In this document: piece after piece, positions 53,919 through 62,594 of the stretch
How the letters are laid out: the number at the start of each line of letters is the position of its first letter
How positions within the stretch are numbered: position 1 is the first letter of the stretch
Assembly (NCBI RefSeq): GCF_027913035.1
Contig: NZ_CP115775.1
Location: forward strand, 1,612,001-1,676,000
Direction: 5' to 3'
Source: Paracoccus albus
Lineage (GTDB): Bacteria; Pseudomonadota; Alphaproteobacteria; Rhodobacterales; Rhodobacteraceae
DNA: 64,000 bases
The notes under the pieces: generated by a model
Seen by the model: the letters and a program-made list of their open reading frames with translations, nothing else
The model's database searches: none
Told to the model about the DNA's origin: nothing
Program-made: the position numbers and the translations under genes

Positions 53919-54905
53919 TCAATCAACCCGAATAGCCAGCACCGCCAGACAATCACCGCTTTGAACCAGCCCCGGAAAGTGGCGCGCCGCGAGAAGCCCA
54001 TCACGGTTCGCGCAGACCTCCACTGGCTCAACCCCGCTGCGGTCGTTGGACCATATTCGCGCGATGGGCTGGCCAGCGACGACCTCCGCTCCTAGATCAA
54101 CTAATGGATGCAGCAATCCGTCGCGAGTTGCGAAATGAAAGCAATCATCGCCGGGCATATCCAGCATGACACTTTCGGACCGCTCCGGCTCGCCCGACAG
54201 GATGCCCGCATGGCGCAGCATGTTTCTGGCACCTTTGATCGCGATCTGCGCGGATGAAGCCGTCGCGGTCCCCCCTCCGCCAAGTTCTGTGGTGACAAAG
54301 GTTTTGCCCTGGCTCTCCACGGCCGTATCGAACATGCCGACGGCATCAATCTCCAGCATCATCATGGAATAGGGCGCGCCGAACGCCTTGACAGCCTCGA
54401 CGCATTTGGTCTGCTGATCCTTGTTATCCAGGTAATGGGCGGCGGCATATGGCAGGAAGTCCAGCGTTTTGCCGCCCGAATGATAATCCAGAACGATATC
54501 CGCCAGCGGAACCAGCACATCGTTGATGTAATTCGCAATCTTCTGGCTTGGCGTGCCATCTGCGCGGCCCGGAAAGGCGCGGTTCATATTGACCTGATCA
54601 ATCGGGCTGACACGCGTCCCGGCGCGGAAGGCCGGATAGTTCATATAGGGCAGGATGATGATCCGGCCCGAAACCTGCTCCGGCTCCAGCTCCCACGCCA
54701 GCTGCTGAAGCGCGATGGGGCCTTCATATTCATCGCCGTGATTGCCCCCGGTCAGCAGCGCCGTCGGGCCCTGCCCGTTCGCAATCACGGTAAGCGGAAT
54801 CATCACGCTGCCCCATGCGCTGTCATTGCGGCTGTATGGCAGGCGCAGGAAGCCATGCGCCTTACCCTGACCGTCCAGCGGGATTGTCGGGCGAATGGGG
54901 TTCAT
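53919..54905 (-). CDS. eutE: N-alpha-acetyl-L-2,4-diaminobutyrate deacetylase (EutE/DoeB)
   Basis: A 328-residue zinc deacetylase of the succinylglutamate desuccinylase/aspartoacylase family. The zinc site is GGNHGDEYEG (His and Glu, about 53-62), with the second His in VLDYHSGG near 150. It releases acetate from the product of ectoine hydrolase to give diaminobutyrate. Its ATG overlaps the eutD stop by four bases. It is the last gene of the catabolic operon; the usual followers asnC, ssd and atf are not present. Confidence 0.95.
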   Translation of the reverse strand: MNPIRPTIPLDGQGKAHGFLRLPYSRNDSAWGSVMIPLTVIANGQGPTALLTGGNHGDEYEGPIALQQLAWELEPEQVSGRIIILPYMNYPAFRAGTRVSPIDQVNMNRAFPGRADGTPSQKIANYINDVLVPLADIVLDYHSGGKTLDFLPYAAAHYLDNKDQQTKCVEAVKAFGAPYSMMMLEIDAVGMFDTAVESQGKTFVTTELGGGGTATASSAQIAIKGARNMLRHAGILSGEPERSESVMLDMPGDDCFHFATRDGLLHPLVDLGAEVVAGQPIARIWSNDRSGVEPVEVCANRDGLLAARHFPGLVQSGDCLAVLAIRVD

Positions 54906-56098
54906 GACTTCACCAGCATCCGCCGGGGCAGATTGCAGAAAGTCTCTGCCCCGCTTTCAGTGATGATGATGGATTCGGTTGTCTCGTAGCCCCAATCCTC
55001 CATCCACAAGCCGGTCATGAAATGGAAGGTCATGCCAGGCCGCAGCTCGGTCTGGTCGCCGCGGCGAAGCGACATGGTGCGTTCACCCCAATCAGGCGGA
55101 TAGGACAGCCCGATTGGATAGCCGGTGCGGTTATCCTTGACGATGCCGTAACGGTCGAGGACCGTGAAAAACGCTGCCGCGATATCTTCACAGGTATTCC
55201 CAGCCCGAGCCGCCTCCAGCCCGGCATCCATACCTTCCAGAACAGCTTTTTCCGCGTCGAGCATGTCCTGCGGCGGCTTGCCCAGAAAGATCGTTCGGGA
55301 CAGAGGGCAGTGATAGCGCTGATAACAACCGGCAATTTCGAAGAATGTGCCCTCATTGGGCTTCATGGGCATATCGTCCCATGTCAGATGCGGTGCCGCC
55401 GCATCCGGGCCAGAGGGCAGCAGCGGCACGATGGCCGGATAGTCGCCGCCATGGGCCGACCATTCGTCATATCGAAGCCCGGCATCATAGATTTCAGCAA
55501 CCAGGTCGCATTTACGCATCCCGACCTCGACCTTGTCGGCAATGCGCCGATGCATGCGCTCTACGATGCGGGCGGCCTTGCGCATATAGGTCAGTTCTTC
55601 ATCCGATTTGACGGCGCGCTGCCAGTTCACCAGCCCGGTCGCATCAAGGATCTGCGCGTCCGGCAGGCCGTAAACCAGCCGCTCATGCGCCTTGGCCGAG
55701 TACCAGTAATTGTCCATCTCGACCCCGATGAAGCCGCGGTGCCAGCCCCGGTCGGCCAGCTGTGCCCAAAGGTAATCCATCGGGTGACGTTCGACCGACT
55801 GCACATAATAATCGGGATAGCCGATGATGTGATCATCGCTCATCCAGACGGTGCGCAATGCACCATTGCCGTCCTGCCCGCGCCCGAACCAGATCGGATC
55901 TCCGGTCGGGCCGATGATCACGCATTGATGAACATAGAAGGACCAGCCGTCATAGCCGGTCAGCCAAGCCATATTTGACGGGTCGCTGACGATCAGCAGA
56001 TCAAGGCCCAGCTTGGCCATGCTGTCGCGGGTCTGGCGGATGCGTCGTTCATATTCGGCCGTTGAAAAACGTTCGGGCGTCCTTTGCAGTTCAGGCAT
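54902..56098 (-). CDS. eutD: Ectoine hydrolase (EutD/DoeA)
   Basis: A 398-residue creatinase/M24-type hydrolase that opens the ectoine ring, mainly to N-alpha-acetyl-diaminobutyrate, which is also the EnuR inducer. The N domain has DLLIVSDPSNMAWLTGYDGW; the pita-bread domain has FFEIAGCYQRYHCPLSRTIF and FHFMTGLWMEDWGYETTESI. ATG 56098 is taken as start, eight bases inside eutC; an upstream frame from 56125 adds nine residues without support. Confidence 0.95.
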   Translation of the reverse strand: MPELQRTPERFSTAEYERRIRQTRDSMAKLGLDLLIVSDPSNMAWLTGYDGWSFYVHQCVIIGPTGDPIWFGRGQDGNGALRTVWMSDDHIIGYPDYYVQSVERHPMDYLWAQLADRGWHRGFIGVEMDNYWYSAKAHERLVYGLPDAQILDATGLVNWQRAVKSDEELTYMRKAARIVERMHRRIADKVEVGMRKCDLVAEIYDAGLRYDEWSAHGGDYPAIVPLLPSGPDAAAPHLTWDDMPMKPNEGTFFEIAGCYQRYHCPLSRTIFLGKPPQDMLDAEKAVLEGMDAGLEAARAGNTCEDIAAAFFTVLDRYGIVKDNRTGYPIGLSYPPDWGERTMSLRRGDQTELRPGMTFHFMTGLWMEDWGYETTESIIITESGAETFCNLPRRMLVKS

Positions 56099-57068
56099 TC
56101 GGGCGAGCTTTCGAAAGCGCATCAAGCGCGTGGGTTGCGATTGCGGTGTCCTGCACGCCGGTCCCGGTCAGGTCGGCAATGGTGATCTGGTCCGGGCTGG
56201 TGCGCCCCGGATGCTGCCCAGTGATGATCTGACCAAGCTCTGGTATTTCGGTGGTGTCGGCGATGATCCCGGCATTCAGCGCCGCCTGCAATTCACCAAG
56301 CGATTGGGTCTGACTGACACGGTCCGCGACATAAAGATCGGCACGGTCGAGGCAAAGTGGGTCGAGTTCGTTCTTCCCGTCCTGATCGCTGCCCATCGCC
56401 GTGACATGCTGGCCCGGACGCAGCCATTCGGCGCGCAGGATCGGCTGACTGGCCGGGGTCGTCGTCACGATCACATCCGCCCATGCAGCGGCGCGCTCGG
56501 GATCGGCCTCGGCACGGATGTTCAGGCCATCATCCGCCAGCTCCGCCGCGAGGGCTGCTGCCTTGTCCGGATCGCGAGCCCAGATCGCCGCTTCGGCAAT
56601 CGGGCGGACCAGACGCAGGGCCTGCAACTGCATACGTGCCTGCATCCCGGCGCCGAAGATCGCGGCGCGGCCGGCATCAGCCCGCGCCAGATGTTTTGCC
56701 GCCACTCCGCCAGCAGCCGCCGTGCGCAGATCGGTCAGATATCCGTTGTCCAGCAATACCGCCTGCACCCGACCGGTTTCTGACGACAGAACCACCATAA
56801 GCCCGGATGTCGACGGTAGCCCCTTCGCAGGATTGTCGAAAAAGCCGGGCGAGATCTTCACCGCGAAGCCGGGCAAACCGGGCACATAGGCAGTCTTGAC
56901 GTCCACCTCTCCATTCACATCGGGCAGATGCATGGACAGGACCGGCGGCATTTCCACACCCCCTTCGGCCAGTCGCCCAAAGGCCTGTTCGACGATCGCG
57001 ATTGCCTGCTCATCCAGATGCACATGCTGGCGCAGCTCATCTTCGTGCACGATCAAAACGTCGCTCAT
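56091..57068 (-). CDS. eutC: EutC, ornithine cyclodeaminase/mu-crystallin family
   Basis: A 325-residue NAD(P)-binding protein of the cyclodeaminase/mu-crystallin family. GRAAIFGAGMQARMQLQALR is the Rossmann loop (about 129-148), and VKTAYVPGLPGFAVKISPGF precedes the active-site lysine region. In the Ruegeria model EutABC are thought to convert 5-hydroxyectoine to ectoine. It is coupled to eutB (ATGA) and eutD. Confidence 0.92.
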   Translation of the reverse strand: MSDVLIVHEDELRQHVHLDEQAIAIVEQAFGRLAEGGVEMPPVLSMHLPDVNGEVDVKTAYVPGLPGFAVKISPGFFDNPAKGLPSTSGLMVVLSSETGRVQAVLLDNGYLTDLRTAAAGGVAAKHLARADAGRAAIFGAGMQARMQLQALRLVRPIAEAAIWARDPDKAAALAAELADDGLNIRAEADPERAAAWADVIVTTTPASQPILRAEWLRPGQHVTAMGSDQDGKNELDPLCLDRADLYVADRVSQTQSLGELQAALNAGIIADTTEIPELGQIITGQHPGRTSPDQITIADLTGTGVQDTAIATHALDALSKARPNA

Positions 57069-58033
57069 GTTTCACCTCTCACGATGGCGGCGTGGCGGTC
57101 CGGGTCGATATTCTCACCCGATAGGATCAGCACCAGCGGGCCGTCGGCCTTCAGTTTGCCCGCAAGCACCGCGCCCGCGCCGACCGCGGCCGCGCCTTCG
57201 ACTATCTCGCTATCCTCTGTCGCAAGGTGGCGGATTCCGGCTGCGATCTCTTCCTCTGTCAGCAGGATCAGGTCGTCCATCAATTCGCGGACCATGCGGA
57301 AAGTATAGCGGTTCTCCATGCCCACACCGCCGCCGAGGCTGTCAGCCAGCGTCGCAACCTCTTCAACGTCAACTGGTTGACCTGCACACAGGCTTGCGGC
57401 CATCGCAGCGCCGCGTTCCATGCTTATGCCGATTATACGAATATCGGGACGCAGCGATTTCGCCGCCAGTGCCACGCCAGCCAACAGACCGCCGCCTGAT
57501 AACGGAACCGCAATCGCCGCCGCATCAGGTATCTGGTCAAGGATTTCCAGACCCAGTGTCCCCTGCCCCGCGATCACGTCAGGATGATCGAATGGCGGAA
57601 GCAGTGCGAAGCCGTCTTCGCGTTTCAGCCGCCATGCCTCTTCAAACGCCTGATCCTGCGAGGCACCGATGACGCGGGCCTCAGCACCCAGGGCTTCGAT
57701 CGCATCCAGCTTGTTCTGCGGCACGAGCTTTGAAACACATATGACCGCCGGCAGGCCGATCTGGCGGCCAGCGTGGGCGACAGCGCGACCGTGATTGCCG
57801 GTCGAGGCCGTGGTTACGCCTGCCACATCGCCCAATCGCGCGACGGCATTGGACGCGCCGCGCAATTTGAAGGCGCCGGTTTCCTGCCGGTGTTCGCATT
57901 TCAGCCAGACCGGGCCGCCTGCAAGCGCGGACAAACTTGGCGAGAGTTTGAAAGGTGTCACCCGAACCATATCCCGGATGCGCCCTGCCGCCGCATGGAT
58001 GTCGTCCAGAGTGACGTTGTTCGGCTTTACCAT
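57065..58033 (-). CDS. eutB: EutB, threonine dehydratase-like PLP enzyme
   Basis: A 322-residue fold-type II PLP enzyme resembling serine/threonine dehydratase. PLP-lysine Lys56 lies in ETGAFKLRGA, and the glycine phosphate loop is SGGGLLAG. It is proposed to eliminate water from 5-hydroxyectoine before EutC reduces the product. Its start overlaps the eutA stop by seven bases. Confidence 0.92.
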   Translation of the reverse strand: MVKPNNVTLDDIHAAAGRIRDMVRVTPFKLSPSLSALAGGPVWLKCEHRQETGAFKLRGASNAVARLGDVAGVTTASTGNHGRAVAHAGRQIGLPAVICVSKLVPQNKLDAIEALGAEARVIGASQDQAFEEAWRLKREDGFALLPPFDHPDVIAGQGTLGLEILDQIPDAAAIAVPLSGGGLLAGVALAAKSLRPDIRIIGISMERGAAMAASLCAGQPVDVEEVATLADSLGGGVGMENRYTFRMVRELMDDLILLTEEEIAAGIRHLATEDSEIVEGAAAVGAGAVLAGKLKADGPLVLILSGENIDPDRHAAIVRGET

Positions 58034-58734
58034 GTCCGCACCTGAAAAAGCCTGCCCGGACCCTGAGCCGGTATCTTTGCCTGATCCAGCATCGCCCAGA
58101 ACAGGGCAAGGTTCGAACTGACGACGGGCTTGCCCAGCCGCGCTTCAATCTCATCTATCACTGATACGGCTGGCAATGCGGTGCAGGACATAAACAAGGC
58201 TTCTGCATCGTGATGATCCGCAGCAATTGCGAATTCGATGATACGTTCAGGTGGCAGCAACGCCATGTCCCGATCATCTTCGAAGCCCATGGAATGCCGC
58301 CGGACAACGCCCAGCCCCTTCGCCTCGAAATAATCGCCCACCAGATCGGCTGTCGCTGCAAGGTAGGGCGTCATCAGCGCAACCCTGTTCACCCCCAACG
58401 CCCTGAAGCCGCGCAAGGCAGATCCGCCGGGCGTCGCCACCGGCCCGCGATGCCCCAAAGCATCACCAACCCCGTCGCCAAGAACCGCAGAAGCAGAGGT
58501 GCAGCCAAAGCCGATCCCCTTCAGCTCTACCCCCGGCAGAAGCAGATCAGCCGCTGCACGAAGCCTCGGGCCAGTCTTCAGCAGGTTTTCTCGCGTTGTC
58601 GGATTGTCGAACTCGATCCGCGTGACATGCAGCCGACATTCCGAAGGCAAAAGACGCGCGGCGTCACCCTCTATCGTCATGTCGGTCGACAGGGCAATCA
58701 GGCCGAAACGGTAAAAGGCAGGATCGCGCCACAT
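58027..58734 (-). CDS. eutA: EutA, Asp/Glu racemase-superfamily protein
   Basis: A 235-residue protein of the arylmalonate decarboxylase/maleate isomerase type. Paired catalytic cysteines are seen in IGFGCTSASAVLG and ALFMSCTALPAVSV. ATG 58734 (MWRDPAFYRFGLIALSTDMT) is chosen because it begins 17 bases after the usp stop; the longer open frame overlaps usp. It is grouped with EutBC for 5-hydroxyectoine use, possibly as an epimerase. Confidence 0.9.
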   Translation of the reverse strand: MWRDPAFYRFGLIALSTDMTIEGDAARLLPSECRLHVTRIEFDNPTTRENLLKTGPRLRAAADLLLPGVELKGIGFGCTSASAVLGDGVGDALGHRGPVATPGGSALRGFRALGVNRVALMTPYLAATADLVGDYFEAKGLGVVRRHSMGFEDDRDMALLPPERIIEFAIAADHHDAEALFMSCTALPAVSVIDEIEARLGKPVVSSNLALFWAMLDQAKIPAQGPGRLFQVRTW

Positions 58735-58751
58735 GGACGGAATACCTGCGC

Positions 58752-59195
58752 TCAGACGACAAGAACCGGGCAATTCGCCAGCCCGGTCACCTTGTGGCTG
58801 ACAGAGCCAAGCAAATACCCCTCGGTCGCGCCAAGGCCACGAGAGCCGACGACGATCAGGTCGCATTCCTTTTCTTTGCCCATTGCGATAATCGTCCGCG
58901 CCGGCTGTCCTGCCTTGATGAAGGCAGAGACCTTTTCATGCCCGGCCTCTTTCACACGCTTCTTGGCGTAATCGGCCGCCTCCCTCGCCGCTTCGCGCAT
59001 TTCCCTGTCCAGATTGCCGCCCCGCTCTGTCGCGCCGCGCACCATCGACAGCGACGCCTCTAACATCGAGTGGTGGCGATAGACGGTGACGATAACCAGA
59101 TGCGCATCGCACAGCTTTGCCATCTCGACCGCGCGGTCAAGCGCGAGTTGCGCACCGTTCGAGCCGTCATAGGGAACGAGAATTTTAGTGAACAT
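58752..59195 (-). CDS. usp: Universal stress protein of the ectoine operon
   Basis: A 147-residue UspA-fold protein: MFTKILVPYDGSNGAQLALD at the N terminus and the ATP-binding GSRGLGATEGYLLGSVSHKV near 115-134. A usp gene sits between the TRAP and eut genes in other ueh-eut operons, and UspA-type TeaD is known to regulate ectoine TRAP transport in Halomonas. It is nine bases after uehC. Confidence 0.93.
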   Translation of the reverse strand: MFTKILVPYDGSNGAQLALDRAVEMAKLCDAHLVIVTVYRHHSMLEASLSMVRGATERGGNLDREMREAAREAADYAKKRVKEAGHEKVSAFIKAGQPARTIIAMGKEKECDLIVVGSRGLGATEGYLLGSVSHKVTGLANCPVLVV

Positions 59196-59204
59196 TGCGC
59201 CCCC

Positions 59205-60491
59205 TTACTCGGCAAAGGCCAGATCACGCAGGAACAACGCGATCTGCGGGAAGAAGATCAGAAGGACCGCAACGGTCAACAGCATGAAGATGAAGGGCGG
59301 TGTGCCTTTCACCACCTCGGTATAGGGCCGTTTGAAGACGGCAATGGCCGTGAAGATGTCGCAGCCGAAGGGCGGGGTCGCGCTGCCAATGGCAACCTGC
59401 AGGGTGATGATCGTACCCACCAACACCGGATCAAGGCCCACATCCGCCACAACGGGGGCAAAGATCGGCACGAGGATCAGGATCACCACGATCGGATCGA
59501 CGAACATGCAGCCCACGAAAAACGCGACGGAAATCGTGAACAGCACACCGTATTGGCCCATCTGGTCGATCCCGATACCTGCCAGCAACTGCTGCGGGAT
59601 CTGCGCGAAGCTGATGACATAGGAAAATGCCGCGCCCGCACCGACAAGAATAAACACGACAGCGGTGATAAGCCCGGTGGATTTCGCCGTCGCATAAAGC
59701 TCTTTCATCCCCATCTCGCGGAAGATGACCATCTCAAGCAGTAATGCGTACAGAACGCATGCTGCGGCTGCCTCGGTCGGGGAAAAGATGCCGCCATAGA
59801 TGCCGCCGATGATGATAGCCGGGAAGCCAAGCGGCCAGAGCGCACGCCTGATCGCAGCACCACGCTCCGCCCAGCTTGCCTTCGGTTCTACCGGCACGTT
59901 GTTGCGGACCGCGTAGATGTAGGAATAGGCCGAAAACATCGCGAGGATCAGCAGCCCCGGCCCGATACCTGCGATGAACAGCTCGGAAATCGAGGTGCCG
60001 GACACGACGCCGTATATGATCATGCCGATGGATGGCGGGATCAGGAAGGCGATATCGGACGAATTGACGATCAGCGCCAGGATGAAGCTGTCATTATAGC
60101 CAGCCTTCAGCATACGCGGACGCAGCGGGCCACCCACGGCAACAACCGTGGCCTGGGTAGAGCCGGAAACAGCGCCGAACATCGTGCAGGCACCGGCCGT
60201 CGAAATTGCCAGCCCGCCCCTGACATGGCCGACGAAAACCATCACAAGGTCTATCAGCCTGTTGGCCGACTGACCGCGCGTCATGATATCGGCGGCGAAG
60301 ATGAACATCGGCACGGCGATCAGGCTGGCCGGCCGGATTCCGGCCAGCACTTGCTGCACCATCGTGTCAAGCTGATCGAAGCCGCCGAACAGGCCGACGA
60401 AACCGATCAGAGAGCCTGCCAGCAGCGGGATCATCATCGGGAAACCCAGCAGAAGAAGGACGATCATGGTCCCGAATATTGCCCAGATCAT
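59205..60491 (-). CDS. uehC: Ectoine/5-hydroxyectoine TRAP transporter large permease UehC
   Basis: A 428-residue DctM-type membrane protein with about 12 helices. Landmarks are GFPMMIPLLAGSLIGFVGLF, FGAVSGSTQATVVAVGGPLR and NSSDIAFLIPPSIGMIIYGV. It is the sodium-coupled transport subunit for the UehA-bound compatible solute. It starts three bases after uehB. Confidence 0.94.
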   Translation of the reverse strand: MIWAIFGTMIVLLLLGFPMMIPLLAGSLIGFVGLFGGFDQLDTMVQQVLAGIRPASLIAVPMFIFAADIMTRGQSANRLIDLVMVFVGHVRGGLAISTAGACTMFGAVSGSTQATVVAVGGPLRPRMLKAGYNDSFILALIVNSSDIAFLIPPSIGMIIYGVVSGTSISELFIAGIGPGLLILAMFSAYSYIYAVRNNVPVEPKASWAERGAAIRRALWPLGFPAIIIGGIYGGIFSPTEAAAACVLYALLLEMVIFREMGMKELYATAKSTGLITAVVFILVGAGAAFSYVISFAQIPQQLLAGIGIDQMGQYGVLFTISVAFFVGCMFVDPIVVILILVPIFAPVVADVGLDPVLVGTIITLQVAIGSATPPFGCDIFTAIAVFKRPYTEVVKGTPPFIFMLLTVAVLLIFFPQIALFLRDLAFAE

Positions 60492-60494
60492 GGA

Positions 60495-61142
60495 TCAGAC
60501 CTCCTCTTCCGCGCTGTCGTCATAACCTTCCAGCGTGCTCGTCGACAGCCAGATATCCTTGTCCATCACGTTCTTGATCGCCGTGAGGGTGTATTGAATG
60601 CCCGTCAGCAGGAAGCCAAGCGGCGCCCAGACGATGATCCACCATTGCGGTATCTGCAAGGCAGGCAGCACACGTCCGCGTGACGCCTGTTCCATCACAT
60701 AGGCAAAGGAATACCATGTCAGCAGGAACATCATTGCAGCGGTTAATGCCGCGATAACCACCATGAGCGTCTTGCGAGGGCGAAAGGGCATAGCATCGAA
60801 AAAGGCCGACATCCGGATATGACGCCCATGCCGGGCCGCATAGGAAATGCCTGCAAAGGTAATCAGGATGATCAGCGCCTGATTAAGCTCTTCCGAGAAA
60901 TAAATGGTGCGCCCGATGACGCGGCCAACCACATTCGCCATCGTGTTGACTGCCATCAGCAAAACACCAACCGCAAGAAGCACAGCCTCCAGCCGCGCGA
61001 TTGCGACGTCGATCACGCCAAGAAAGCCCGGCAGACCTGAAACATAGTTGGAATCGTCGATATCTTCGTCGACGGCGGCAACCTCGGCGGCGGCAATGAC
61101 GTCCGGGTCGACCTTGGGCTGTTGTTTGTCGTCAGGCGTCAT
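60495..61142 (-). CDS. uehB: Ectoine TRAP transporter small permease UehB
   Basis: A 215-residue DctQ-type protein with four helices. [20 protein letters not shown] and [20 protein letters not shown] are the DctQ features. The first 45 residues are an extended polar, acidic N-terminal tail before helix 1. It is separated from uehA by 94 bases containing a strong hairpin. Confidence 0.92.
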   Translation of the reverse strand: MTPDDKQQPKVDPDVIAAAEVAAVDEDIDDSNYVSGLPGFLGVIDVAIARLEAVLLAVGVLLMAVNTMANVVGRVIGRTIYFSEELNQALIILITFAGISYAARHGRHIRMSAFFDAMPFRPRKTLMVVIAALTAAMMFLLTWYSFAYVMEQASRGRVLPALQIPQWWIIVWAPLGFLLTGIQYTLTAIKNVMDKDIWLSTSTLEGYDDSAEEEV

Positions 61143-61183
61143 GCCGCGGGCCTCGCGCTGAATTGGGTGTGTTGGACCAGATA

Positions 61184-61212
61184 GCCCGGCCGAAACGAAA
61201 GTCCGGCCGGGC
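61184..61212 (-). terminator. Intercistronic hairpin between uehA and uehB
   Basis: A nine-base perfect stem, GCCCGGCCG (61184-61192) and CGGCCGGGC (61204-61212), with an 11-base loop lies 25 bases after the uehA stop, and no T-run follows. It could protect the uehA mRNA 3' end or partly stop transcription, giving more binding protein than permease. Confidence 0.65.
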
Positions 61213-61236
61213 CGATCGTATCAAGATAGCACCGCC

Positions 61237-62400
61237 TTAGTTGGCAGTTTCTTCTTCCATCTCCGCTTCGCCCTCGGCAGCAGCGTCTTCAGTCGCCGAC
61301 TCATCAGCGTCCTCAGTGGCCGGCTCATCAGAAGCAGCTTCTTCCGCGGGCGCGTCTTCCGCCGCTGCGGCGTCCGCTTCAGCTTCGCCACCAGCCGAGG
61401 CGGCGGCCTCAAGGTCGGCTTTCATCTGATCCAGAATTGCCTGAGCCTGTTCGCCACCGATTTCCAGGAACTTCGCCTCAACGGCCGCGGCCGTTTCACG
61501 GAAGGGCTGGCGCTGCTCTTCAGTCAGCGTCGTGATGGTCATGTCCGGCTTCGCTTCCTGAATCTTGGCAAGCGATTCTTCGGTCAGACCGTCCTGATAA
61601 TCAAGGATGTAGTCGAACGCAGCCTGCGCCGCATTGTCCACGACCTGCTTATCTTCATCGGACAACCCGTCATAGAACTCTTTATTCGCCATGACAGCGG
61701 TCGTGAAGTTGTTGTGGCCGGCGCGGGTGATGTGTTCGCTGACCTCGTACATCTTCGTCGATTCGATAAAGAAGGCCGGGTTTTCCTGACCCTGAACGAT
61801 GCCGGTCTGCATTGCGCCGTAAACCTCACCCCAAGGCAGAGGCGTCGGCGTCGCGCCGAAGGCCTGATAGCTCTCGACGATCAGCGGGTTGGTCATCACG
61901 CGGAATTTGACCTCGTTCAGATCCTCGGGCGAGGCCACGGCTTCCTGCGTGGTCATCATCACTTCGCCTTCGGGGAACATGGTCAGCAGTTCCAGCCCCT
62001 GATCCGCATAAAGCGGCGGGAACAGCTCGTTGATCGCCTTCGACTCGCGGAAGAACGAGAACAGCTGTTCCTGATCCTGCGGCAGCAGATAAGGCACGAA
62101 GAACACCTGCGCTTCCGGGATCAGCGCGCCGGTAAAGCCAGGGGACTGGTCGACGAACTGCAGAATGCCGGACTGCGCCTGTTCCATGATATCGGCGCTT
62201 TCACCCAGTGTGCCAAAGGGGAAAAGCTGTACTTCGTGGTCGGAATTGGCTTCGACCTCTTCCTTGAACTTCTGAGCGTAGATGCCCTGAACTTCTTCCA
62301 ATGCCTCTTCGAACGCATAGCGCCAGGTATCGGCCTGAGCGAGGCCACTGCCGAGCATAAGCGCGGTGACACTGGCAGCGGTGAGAGTCTTGTAAGTCAT
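61237..62400 (-). CDS. uehA: Ectoine TRAP substrate-binding protein UehA with acidic tail
   Basis: A 387-residue periplasmic protein. Signal peptide 1-23 ends LAQA. The mature start ADTWRYAFEEALEEVQGIYA and the ligand loop FRVMTNPLIVESYQAFGATP followed by PLPWGEVYGAMQTG match UehA/TeaA-type proteins. The DctP fold ends near residue 330; about 55 further residues are almost only Ala, Glu, Asp and Ser (from about AAASAGGEAEADAAAAED). Ruegeria UehA lacks such a tail as far as I recall. It is the first structural gene of the operon. Confidence 0.93.
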   Translation of the reverse strand: MTYKTLTAASVTALMLGSGLAQADTWRYAFEEALEEVQGIYAQKFKEEVEANSDHEVQLFPFGTLGESADIMEQAQSGILQFVDQSPGFTGALIPEAQVFFVPYLLPQDQEQLFSFFRESKAINELFPPLYADQGLELLTMFPEGEVMMTTQEAVASPEDLNEVKFRVMTNPLIVESYQAFGATPTPLPWGEVYGAMQTGIVQGQENPAFFIESTKMYEVSEHITRAGHNNFTTAVMANKEFYDGLSDEDKQVVDNAAQAAFDYILDYQDGLTEESLAKIQEAKPDMTITTLTEEQRQPFRETAAAVEAKFLEIGGEQAQAILDQMKADLEAAASAGGEAEADAAAAEDAPAEEAASDEPATEDADESATEDAAAEGEAEMEEETAN

Positions 62401-62594
62401 ATTGTCTCCTGTTGTCAGGTCGCCCCGGCACCAAGGTGCCGGTGACTTCTACATTCCAACTCGGGGCGTTTCCGCCCGATCTCCGGCGTCGAGACTTCGA
62501 CACAACGGGATATCAAGTCAATTTCTATATTAAATCATGACAATTCGACCGATGGGTGTCAAACAGGTTAGCCCGCATATCATTGAGGCTGCCC
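62401..62594 (-). promoter_or_regulatory. uehA promoter/leader with hairpin, downstream of enuR
   Basis: A 194-base gap behind enuR. A leader hairpin, CCGGCACC (62425-62432) and GGTGCCGG (62435-62442), lies 25 bases before the uehA ATG; AGGAGA is the ribosome site. Further upstream, 62515-62560 is AT-rich and includes a TTGACTTGATAT run on the minus strand that could carry the promoter. EnuR operators are reported in this position in Ruegeria; I cannot identify the exact one. Confidence 0.5.
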
